Source: Nepenthes gracilis (Eukaryota; Streptophyta; Magnoliopsida; Caryophyllales; Nepenthaceae). From it: 64,000 nt of DNA. The notes below the pieces were generated by a model. The model searched no databases. It saw only the letters and a list, made by a program, of their open reading frames with translations, and had not been told where the DNA came from. Position 1 is the stretch's first letter, and each line of letters opens with the position of its first letter. The DNA lies in NCBI GenBank assembly GCA_033239525.1, contig BSYO01000022.1, forward strand, positions 13,340,923 through 13,404,922, in the 5' to 3' direction. The translations under genes were made by a program, and so were the position numbers. This document shows positions 42,880-53,050 of this stretch, piece by piece.

Positions 42880-45215
42880 TTTTTTTTTTTTTTTTGGTAA
42901 GTAAGTGTGTATTTTGGATTAATGGGAGAAGATTTACAGAAATTATGTTATAACTCCAAGTTTTTTGACTTGGAGTTATAACATAAATCGCTAGGGCATA
43001 CCTGAGAAGCTGGTGGTACATCGAGAGAGGTCCACCAAAAACCTAAGTGGAACATTCTAACATAAAATGAGAAAAAATAACACCTTGTCATTATACAAAA
43101 TCAAAAGCAATAAGGTTACTCCCGAGGAGACCGGAACACCATCCGATCACCTTGTAGTAACTTACTACATCAAACTACCCAAAACACCCAAAGCAAGGAG
43201 CGCATAGCACAAAGATATATCATTTTGCACAATCAAGAAGTTTCCATCAAATCAGCATCGATCGGCCAAGGAAGTGCCACTAATTTCAAAGTCATCCTTG
43301 TCCGCAAAACAACCAGTGAAGCCCATTGGTAGCAAGGCCGGCCCGCCCTTCACATGCCCACTCAAGAGCACAATAGTCGGAATTGAAACCATGAGCAGCC
43401 ACATTAGCTTCAGCTACGTAGAAGGCTTCGCAACAAAATCTACACAAACATCGTGGTGCAGCAAAACCCAACCCGCTCCTACCACAGCAATAACCTAACC
43501 AAGAAACTAGTCCACATAGCGGCATCATCGAGCACTCAGCATCATCCACAAAGCAGCCCGGCTACACAGCACCATCCACATCGGGAGCTATAGATCAGCA
43601 TCAAAAGAAATGCAGGATATGACCTGCAATCCGCTCCATTCACCATCCCTAAGTACTTGCTTCAAAGAAACCAAATTGACAAACAAAGAAAATCGGAGGT
43701 ATCCATCCATTCAGCATCTTTTAGTAAAGGAAATGCCATAAAAATTCAAGCAATTCCTTTAGGCTACTAGAGAAAATCATCAACAGCAAGACCAGCCCGC
43801 CGTTCACATGCCCACTCAAGAACACATCAGCCGGAAACATCACCTCGAAGCTAAAAGTCAGCTCGAGATTCAGCATCATGAAAACGCCCAGAGACACCGA
43901 GATCGAAGCTGCAGATCCACCAGCGGAACCTTAGGTGGTCAGCTGCTAACGGGTTCCGAACACAGCAAGACTTCGGGTTTCAATCAGTTTGCATCCACAT
44001 CTTTTCACCAAAACCAAATGCAGATCATGAGCAACCAAACAATTTCCAACCGAGAACAAACTCTGCCGAGCCTTGTCACAAGTGCGAGACTCAAGCGGAA
44101 GGGAGGCCCCGAGATAGAGTAATAAAATCATCACCCTCCAGGTGCATCAATGCAAAATAAGCAACCATACAAAACCCGAGTCCTAGTAGCCGATTTCGGG
44201 GACAGCATCAGTTAGTCCCCAACCGAGCATCAAACAAGCAATCCGGTGAGAATGAGAGAACATTGTACTTCATCAAGATCAACCTTTGGAGCACTAAGAA
44301 ACCCGCACGAGACCAAAGACAACATGGCATTCAAAACCAGCATAGCAAAACACCATCATTACACCATATCGGCTCATCCAAGAGAGCGAGAACTTCAGCA
44401 TCACAACTCCACATCGTTCACAAAGGCAAAAGAAGAGAGTCGCCAACCCTCGTCAATAGCGAAGGAAGCGGATGTTAAGCACGCAACATGAGACCTCATT
44501 CATTCAATTAGCAAAGCTTGATTGCCCGCCATTGACAAGGCCGCAGGAGAACCTAAATCAAAAGCAACCAATCTCAAACAAAGCACTCCACCAAGAACAA
44601 CAAAGAGGAGGCACAATCTACTAAACCCACCCGCATAAATCCGAGTAACAAACAAAGGGAACATTTATGCAACGACCCCCCTCATGACCGGATGCATCCG
44701 AGCACCAACCGCAAACACTAAAAATGTATTATGAGATACATCATGACATTTACACATAAGACCATCTCCTGGCCCATACCAGCCAAAACAACCCATCCAA
44801 AGTGCCCAAATGTATGTTCACAATAGGGAAGCTGACATCCAAAAGATCCAAAGCCCCCTTTTTTTTTTTTTTTTTTTTTGTGAGGCAAAAACAAAGCCCA
44901 ATCTGAGCCTATCAAAATCCAAAGGCATTCACATACCCACCAGCAAGAACACCCCAGCATCAAAAAAAACAAAACACAAAACACCCCAACAGAAAACCAG
45001 ACCCCCAGCCCCAACCAGGAGCGCCAACACACCCACACAATTTTTTTTTTTTTTTGGTAAGAACCGGGAGCCAGAAACAAAGGGCCAACCGACCCAATCG
45101 TCAAATGTTGCATACACAACGCTAAAGGGAGGCAAAAAAACGTCGAAGGGCACCAGAGGCCAAGGGGAAGCAACAGCAACAGATGATAACAAACACCCAA
45201 TTATGATTTTTTTTT
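42880..45215 (-). other. LINE-B 3' UTR with internal A-tracts
   Basis: Non-coding. From the 3' end: T-run and GGTAAGTAAG (42,880-42,904); stem-loop 42,945-42,961 / 42,968-42,984; GGGCATACC box (here CCTGAGAAG, shortened). C/A-rich body, then T-runs (A-tracts in sense) at 44,859-44,879, 45,041-45,055 (the latter followed by GGTAAGAACC) and 45,207-45,217. No gene seen. Confidence 0.85.
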
Positions 45216-48200
45216 TTATATACCCCATCGCACCTGGAACGATCTGGAGACTCCCTTGTCATGCACCAAGTTGGTTATTAATTTCAATCTCACAGCATTG
45301 ACAACCGAGGAGAAGATATGGGAAATATCCTGGGGGGTGATTTTGGAATATACAATTATTACGTTCCCTCCATATAAAATAAACCGTGGCGGCGAGAGAT
45401 AAACGTTTAGAGACAGCCTGAAGATTTTTCCTTTCCGGGATAGAAGCAGCCCAAGATATGTTTTGGAACCAATCGGAATAGGGCCGAGAGAATATCGGAG
45501 TGTCTACGAACCATGTCCCATAATGCACTGGAGAATTGGCAAGAGAAGAACAGATGACCGAGATCTTCATCTCCAATGTTACAGAGTGAGCAACGGGAGA
45601 CAAGTTTGGGATATAGTGGAGGCGGTCAATGGTATTGATTTACCCTTAATGGCAAGCCGAGAGGGTGAAAGCGTGGGGACGGTATGTGGGCTGGACCCCA
45701 CACCAAAAGGGCCCAACTAACCTTTGGTTTGGGAGAATGGATGAGATGGTATGTGAGACTTAACCGTGAATTTGCCCGTGGCATTCCCAGGACCACCTCA
45801 ATGAGTCTTTTTGATTGCTACAAAGAGGATTTTTCAGCATGTTCATAGCAAGGTGGGATATCTCGGTATCAAAAGGGTTAGGCCAAGACCAGCCATTGTT
45901 CCCGATAATCGCATCCACCTTAACATCCCAAGTGCAACCCGGAAACAAACCGAAAGTACGGTCGGTGCTAACCTCACTCGGGGGGCCGAGAGGGTGCCGG
46001 TTGTCATGCCACAGAAGGTATCAAGAACCATCCCCAATGTCCTTGATAGAGTAGGCGCGCATGAAAGGCCTCGGTTTCATAATCTTGCGCCCAGCTCCAT
46101 GGGGCGAGATGCCGGGATTTTCGGGGTCCAAATGCATCGGTCTTTGATTCTGTTCCTATAAATCCAAGAGGACCAAGCCGAGTTTGGGTCTTTGGTTAAG
46201 AGGCGCCAAAGAAGCTTACAATTGAGAGCCTTATTTTGATCCAAGAGGTTCTTGATACCCAATCCGCCTTCCGACTTGGGGAAGCAAATGTCATGCCATG
46301 CTACTTTAGCACTAACTCGCCTTGAAGAACCATTCCGGAGGAAACGACGCAAAATGCCATCGATTGTTTTAAGGATGGTTTTGGGCAAGATAAAAAGAGA
46401 GGCCGAGAGAGGTGTATAGAAGAAAGGATGGAGGCAATGAGTTGCGGCCGCCCACCAAAGGAAAGCCATCTACATTTCCATGAAGTGACCCTCCTAGTGA
46501 TTCTGGGTGAGAGATTTTGATCGAGACAGAGAGCCTAGAGGTGATCAATGGGACTCCCGAGATATCTTTTAGGAGTTTGCCCACTTTGAAACCCATGATA
46601 GCGGCTATTTCTGGTGGAGAGAAACGTCCTTAGAACAGATAAAGATTTCACTCTTCTTCGGGTTTGAGATAGACCCAGAGGTAACATGAAATTCCTCAAG
46701 GCAATCTTTGAGAATCTGGATTGATTTGGAGTCAGCCTTGGAAAAGGAGGAGGTCATCGGCAAAGCCAAGCATAACAATGTGATTCGGCGCATTTCCAGT
46801 GAAATTTAAAGTTTGTATCCCGCCTTGCCTTGACCTCAATAATGCCGTTTAAAACCTCCATCACAAGGACAAATAAATAGGGAGAAAGCGGATCCCCTTG
46901 GCGTAGGCCCTTACCACCTTTGAAGAAGCCAACAACTTCCCCGTTGATGTTGAGAGAAAACATCGGAGTAGTGATGCATTGGCTAATCCAATTGACCATT
47001 TGTGGGGGAAATTTCATGAGGGTCAGGATATTGATAATAAAGTCTCAATAGACAGAGTCATAAGCTTTTATAAGATCAACCTTTATAGTATATCTAGGTG
47101 GGTCTGATCCAAGATGATACTTATGCGGGGAGTTCCGAGCTAAAAGGATATTGTCACTTATCCGCCTCCCCTCCACAAAGGCGGTTTGACATTTATCAAC
47201 CAGAATGGAAGAGTGGCCTTGATTCTCATTTGCAAGGATCTTAGATATCACTTTGTAAATAACATTGCAACAAGAAATCGGACGGTAGTCCGAAATCGAA
47301 CGCGGGATTGAACCTTGGGAATAAGGTGATCAAAGTGGAGTTTAGCTGTTTGAGGAGCTTTCCATGGGTAAAGAAATCACGGATTGCTTGAAATGATATG
47401 CCGGTAATCTCCCAAGAGTACTTAAAGAATTTTGATGTAAAACCGTCAGACCGGGAGCTTTGTCATCACCAATGGAGAAGATCGCAGAGCGGATTTCCTC
47501 CTCACTAACCGCCTTAACAAGGGATCCGGTTAGTGAGTCGGGGACGATATTTAGGATGTAGGGACGAGCCGATTTGCCTCCGCCGTCCCATGGGATCGCC
47601 AAGTCCCAGCTTTTTGAAATGAGTTTCAATTAAATTATTAAGCTCCTCAAGTACCATTAGAAGGGTTACCAAACTCATCAAGGAGAGAAATGATTCTATT
47701 CCGGTTGTTGTTCACACTAATTGATCTTGAAAAAGAATTTTGTGCATTGGTCACCTTCTTTTATCCATTTAATCTTGGCTTTTGGCGAAGGAATTCAGCC
47801 TCCTTAGCCATAGCGAGAATATCGCAGCCTTACAATGACGTTCCATGCTGCAGTTCCTTGTGAGAGGGGTGGTCATAGATTGGACCTCGTCCAGGCATTT
47901 ACGAGTACGCACCACCTCTTCATGAACATCACCGTTTTGGGCGTTAAGATTTTTAAGCGCACTCTTTACCTTTTTAAGGTATGACACCAGCTGAAACATA
48001 GGGGTGCCAGCAACTTCAGACTCCCAAACTTCCTTGACCAAAGGAAGGAAATTTGGGGACTTAGTGAGAAAATTATTAAAGCGAAACATTCAATGGTTTG
48101 GGCAGCGCAACCAAGCAGAGGAGAAGAATGCATGGGGAGTGATCGGATAATCGGCTGGTGGGAAAAGCGCTTTGATCTCGAGCAGATCAAACCAAGGACC

Positions 48201-48815
48201 ATTCGCGACAACTCTATCTAACCAGGAAGATACGAGAAGTGGGATCGCGACCATCGTTCAGTGAAAACTGGCCTTCGTGATCGTGACATCTTCAAGGTCA
48301 CAGTCTCTAAAGCATTCATTAATGTCATTGGCACATCTAGGTTGCCAGGATCCTCCCAGGGCCTCGGTCGCCGAACGAATAACATTAAAGTTGCCCAGGA
48401 CAGCCCAAGGAATATCACTCGATAGGCCCACATGCATCCTAAGGCTTTGCCATAGGAGTTTTCTAGGACCCTCCAAGTTTGCACCATACACAAAGGACAA
48501 GAGGCAATGAGTGTTATCTCCAAGGAAAGACACCTCGGTATGGATAACCTGGTCATCCTTAGCAACAACTCTAACATCCACCATCAATGGGTCCCAACCT
48601 ACCCAGATCCTCCCAACAGAGGAGGTGGAGTAGTTCATGGACCACATCCATTGGGGATTAATCCTATCTGAAATAGAGGCCGCGTTATTCTCTACAACTT
48701 TAGTTTCAACCAGGCCAATAATGGAACAAGCGTGGGTCCTAATGAGATTTCGAACCTCATGGGCTTTCACAATCCCATTAAGACCTCTCACATTCCAGCA
48801 TGCAATGTTAATCAT
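45216..48815 (-). pseudogene. LINE-B ORF2 (endonuclease-RT-zf-RVT)
   Basis: Start MINIACWNVRGLNG at 48,815; stop TAA at 45,216-45,218 inside TATATAAAAAAA. About 1,200 codons. Order: APE-like endonuclease (GLVETKV, SFVYGANLEGPRKLLW, WAVLGNFNVI), linker, RT with [21 protein letters not shown] and the region around the FADD block (damaged, 46,750), thumb, zf-RVT (NSPVHYGTW, YFIWRERNN), end VHDKGVSRSFQVRWGI. Frameshifts at roughly ten places; therefore dead. The start overlaps the ORF1 stop by 8 nt. Confidence 0.9.
48808..48815 (-). promoter_or_regulatory. ORF1 stop / ORF2 start overlap (ATGATTAA)
   Basis: In the transcript the eight bases ATGATTAA hold the ORF2 start (ATG) and the ORF1 stop (TAA) in different frames. 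LINE-D has ATGTCTAA at the matching place (56,161-56,168) and LINE-A has ATTATTAA. This suggests translation of ORF2 by termination-reinitiation. Confidence 0.75.
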
Positions 48816-50819
48816 TAGAAACCGGCAAGAAGGGGTTTTTCTTTTTAGACCCCTGGGCTTTCCGCGACTTCTTTGAGGATTTACGCCTTCTACTCGAAGG
48901 CACATTTTCAAGCCTCATGGAGACAAGTCCATCCGACTCATGGTCCGGACTCAATGGGTCTAGAGGGCTCTCGAAATGGTCTGAATCCACAGCATGGCCA
49001 TTATTAAACGCCAATCGCGGGATTTCAGAGTCACGGGCCGTGGCCTCTACAGAGGAGCATTTAAATCCATCACGTGGTCTTTCCGAACCAAGGGACTGGG
49101 ATGATCTAGAATGAGTTACAATCCCCTCATGAGGTCTTTCCTCCTCAGTGCCCAAAGATGGATAGTCAGGTTGGTGTTCAGGGGAGATGGAAAGGTCAGG
49201 AACACTAAAAGAGTGATTCAATAAAGCCTCAGACCGATTATTCGGTGGGATGTAGCCATCACTCGCCAAAGGGTCTTCACGGAGGGGCTTCTGGAGAACA
49301 CTGAATGAATTATCTGAAAGGGCCTCCATCTGATTTGAAATTCCTAGGTGTTCGACATCAGTCTTTTTGGGAGAAACTTTAGAATGGGCTTTAGCGTGGA
49401 CCACCTTCTTAGGGACCCAGGTTTTTTTTGCAAGGGGGCCCTTTCTCCCAATCTTCACGGGAGTCTCCTTATGCACCGGCTTATCTAAGTAGGCAAACTT
49501 AATTTCCCTAAGATGGTCATCCGAATGGTCTCCGCAACCATTGGTGCGAATCATCACCAATTCCGGTCGGGGGGCTTCAGCCCCCATTTCGACACATACA
49601 CGGGCAAAACCCAACCGCTCTAATTTTTCCGTGACCGGGTCCAGCCGGATAGGTTTCCCAATGGCACTAGTGATCTAGCATAAACCCAGAGGGGTCCAAT
49701 ATTCAACCGGGATCCCGGACATAGTAATCCATACCGGAAATGATTTATGCTGATCACGGGATAATACCATTCCCGACTTCCACTCCTTAAGGAAAATAGT
49801 ATGGCCAGCAATAGACCACGGGCCACTATTAAGGCAATTTTTGAGCATTGCTTTCGAGGAGAAACGAAAGAAAAAGAAACCCGACTCGTTCCAGCCTACA
49901 TGTTGTAGCTCGAACCGTTCCAAATTTTCCTAGTAATGTTGTTAACCGCATTGAAGTGCAAAGGATTACCATGAAAGTATCCCACGAGAGTGGAACCCCA
50001 CAAGTCCACACTCTGTTGGACTACTGAGGGGGACAAAATTAGATTAGCCCTATCGGACGGAGGAGGGGGAAAGAATTTTATCGTAGGCTTACCTCCATTA
50101 GCCCGCTTTTCCACAATCAAGCCCATGAGACGCCGGGCGTGCAGGGCCCTTTAACTCGACAGCCGAAACCGTGACAGGATTAGCGCCCGGGGGCATCCTT
50201 ACACGGTGAGGATGCAGCAATCAGCCCCGGAGAGGGAAGCTTAGTACGGAGGCTGGGCCTTTGGACAACATCCGAGATGCTGATAGCTATGCTCAACAAC
50301 CAATGAGGGGTGAGACTCAAGCAGGCATTCGGGAAAATCGGAGCAACGAGAATTCCCACTTCGCTTCCATTCGACGATACCGAGCCTTCCATGGAAGATC
50401 CATCAGCGAGGAGGAAACAGCCATGGTCGAAGTTTCCCCACGTGCAACCGGGTTTAAACCGAAGCAAGGAATTCCTTATCGCTCGCACGGGACAGCATGG
50501 GAAGGCAGAGGATGTAGCCCACCCAAAGCGACAACGGATTGGGAGAAACGGTTCGACAGAGTCAATGGGGGAAGTAAAGGGATCCAAATACGGAAGAAGG
50601 GCGGCAGCTTGGGGGCTTCGGCAGTGGAAGGGGTGGAAGGAGGCCGGGGACGAGATTTGAGAAGAGGAGGCCGGGGACGATGGTTTCGCAGGCCACGGGG
50701 TGGACGGACGGTGAAAGGAGGGAGAGGCGGGGGCTGATAGACCGTGAGGTTGTTTGAGATTGGGAGGATACGGCATCAAATCTGGGAGGCGAGGGGGGGG
50801 GGGTTGCAACCGGCGCCAT
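48808..50819 (-). pseudogene. LINE-B ORF1 (DUF4283-like)
   Basis: Likely start MAPVATPPPSPPRF at 50,819. Pro/Ser-rich N-terminus with frameshifts; DUF4283-like core at 49,620-50,126 (VDLWGSTLVGYFHGNP, AVNNITRKIWNGSSYN, FFFFRFSS, VWITMSGIPVEYWTPLGL) and GFARVCVEMGAEAPRP from 49,614. Then a long acidic/Ser-rich region and the basic tail SSRRRKSSKKSRKAQGSKKK. No CCHC motif. Stop at 48,808-48,810. Confidence 0.88.
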
Positions 50820-50919
50820 GGGCGCCGGCGATGGAGGAAGATGAGGGCAGAAATTCAAAATCGAAGGGGACGTTGTCAGAGCAGCGTTGTCAGAGCGGCT
50901 GCCTTCAAAAATGTTACCC

Positions 50920-51248
50920 ATGTTCTTGTTTAACTCTTTCAGCAAGTCCTTGAGAAGACGGAGCTTGGAGACAATTTGGAACATAGGAACTCCCTGGATG
51001 CAACGACTCCAGCAGTTACGGATAGTAGGAAGGAATTGTGGGTGGGACGCGAGGAAGTTATTAAACCGGAAACAACCAGCATGGTGGGGCGACCATATGG
51101 ATGGGGTGAGGATGCATGGCGAGTGATCCGAGAGCCTAGCAGGGGGAAAAGATGCTAAGGAAGGAAGCTCAGAGAGCCAAGGACCATTAACAACCACTCT
51201 GTCAAGTTTGCGGAAGATACGAGAACCGAGGTCTTTGCCATCATTCTT
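50920..51248 (-). pseudogene. LINE-G ORF2, end of the endonuclease and linker
   Basis: Minus: NDGKDLGSRIFRKLDRVVVNGPW, ARLSDHSPCIL, CFRFNNFLASHPQF, VPMFQIVSKLRLLKDLLKELNKN. Joins to 42,862 when LINE-B is removed. Truncated at 51,249 by the tail of LINE-C, just before the WNDG block. Confidence 0.85.
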
Positions 51249-52929
51249 TTTTTTTTGGTAAGTAAGAGTGTAATTTAGATTAATGGGAGAAAAAATTACC
51301 AAAAATTTAATGTGAAAACTCCAAGTTTTTGACTTGGAATTTGCACATAAAACGCAAGGGCATTCCCCGAGCGACTGGTACAAGAGAGGGAACCACAAAA
51401 ATACCTCTAAGAGAAACGATCTGACAGAGGAAAGAAAATGATTACAATCATTTTGAAGTAAAGAAAAACAGTTGCTCGGAGTGACAGGATCAGCAACGCG
51501 AGATCGCAACACAATGCTTCCCACAAAGATGAATCAAAGGCCATCGCCCACTGCTGCGCAGACACAATGACAGCCCAAAGTTTCCAGCATCATGAAACAA
51601 AGGCAGCTGCATCACGCTCATTTCCCAACTCCATCAAAATCTGCAACATCTTCACACCCCTGCCAGCCGAAGGAGAAAACACATTCCAGCAGTAGTAGGG
51701 AAAATCTCAAATCCCGATCTGCAACACAGTGGGAGCATCAAGCTGAAAGGAGACCCAACTGCCTGATCGACAGCTCTGGTAATTCCCTAGGCTAAGACAA
51801 TGCAGCATGCATCCACCGAAAGCCAAACAGCAGCAACACGCACTTCCAGCCACGGGGAGAGACGCCCAGTATATTTCAACAACATACAGGTCAGACCAGC
51901 AGGTAGAACAAACTGCAACAAACCACAATTCCAGCAAAGGCCACAAAAAGGGGCAATTCATCATCAGCAATATCCACGCTGCCAAAAAAAGCTATCAAAC
52001 CAGTCGAGGACCTGTTCAGCCCCACTCGGTAAGACAGCACCTGAAGACCTGGTGCAAAAGCCAACATCAACACTTCCAAATTTCAGAACTAGAGACTACC
52101 AAACTTAGTCAGCAGCTGTCAATTCAAACCGGCAAAAAGAAAACAACACAGTCGTCAACCAAAGGCACAAACACACCAAACGAGACCAGCAACCATTCGG
52201 GCACCAGCACCTCAATATGTGGACACAGCGAAGGCACAAAAGAACAGAAACCTCAATACATCTCCAACCCTCCTCAACCTGCCACCAGCGCCACCCTCAA
52301 CCAGAGCAAAAAAGCAAAAAAGGAACGGGATCCAAGCTTCACTTCACATCAGACAGCAAACAATTGCATTTTGCATCCCGGAGACAACCAGAGATCCAGG
52401 TAGCCTACAAATGCAACCCCACGAAGAGGCAACTTCCAACAGACAACCAATTCCACCATCTACAACATTAACCCATTGGAGCCTAGAACCACGAGCATGC
52501 GAATAGGCTGGAGCACCCCTAGTCCATTAAGGTAGCAAGGGCACTCCAGCAAGCATCCACAAATTCTGTGCCGCCTTCAGCAGGAAAACTGAATAAAAAA
52601 ACCAGCACAACCCACCAGCAGAAAGAGAAGATCAGAAAGTGTAGCATATTAACCAAAAATCCTGCAAGACAGCAACCATGTAGCTCTAACAAAGTGGAAC
52701 AAAACAAGGTCCATAGATCCCACTACAGCAGCAACGGATTAAGATGAACCAAAACAAAAGGACTGCAACATGGGAGGAGCTGAATGCAAATAACCCATTC
52801 GCCGAAAGGAGCACACAAAGCCTACAGCCGCCTCTAAATGAACAAAGAAACACTCCAGCACACCGAGACAAATTCAAGGAACCATGACAAGCACCCACCA
52901 TCTAACAACAGATCAGCCAAGCGGGGGAT

Positions 52930-53050
52930 CACAACATCAGAAGATCACCACGGTGCATAGGCAACAGCAGCACAGCCCTCAGGGCCAACGAGCAAACCAG
53001 CAACTACAATGGCAACGAAAATGCAACACAATTTTTTTTTTTTTTTTTGG
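52930..53050 (-). repeat. Internal repeat of the LINE-C 3' UTR, distal copy
   Basis: GGTGCATAGGCAACAGCAGC, CCTCAGGGCCAACGAGCAAA and the CACAATTTT run match the segment at 56,660-56,757 (TAGTGCAAAGGC, CCTCAGGGCCAACGAGAAAA, CACAATTTT). Without LINE-D the two copies would be about 260 bp apart. Each ends (sense: begins) at a T-run, so this is another A-tract-bounded module. Confidence 0.75.

Larger units (their letters stand above)
42880..50902 (-). mobile_element. LINE-B, full-length LINE (8.0 kb) with 17-bp TSD
   Basis: Flanked by CTTCAAAAATGTTACCC at 42,863-42,879 and 50,903-50,919. Minus order: ~85-nt 5' UTR with a doubled CAGCGTTGTCAGAGC-like unit, ORF1 (50,819-48,808), ORF2 (48,815-45,216), A-tract, ~2.3-kb 3' UTR with further internal A-tracts, a perfect 17-bp stem-loop, CTTACTTACC, poly(A). 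Uninterrupted, and the best full-length reference in the window. Confidence 0.95.
37642..51248 (-). mobile_element. LINE-G, minus, with CCGGAGTG-type 3' UTR, heavily interrupted
   Basis: 3' end at 37,642 (T-run, GGTAAGTAATTAATTG, stem-loop 37,694-37,737), CCGGAGTG-rich 3' UTR to about 38,980, then ORF2 in pieces: 38,978-39,384, 40,044-40,641, 41,165-42,879 and 50,920-51,248. Gaps are E22, E23 and LINE-B; the last two have clear TSDs. The endonuclease N-terminus and ORF1 are not in the window, because LINE-C and later elements follow at 51,249. Confidence 0.85.

Noticed and set aside
44859..44899. Another tail-only insertion (T21 with CAAAGCCC on both sides)
   Set aside because: No GGTAAG follows the T-run and the flanking match is only 8 bp. 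It is better explained as an internal A-tract of the LINE-B 3' UTR.
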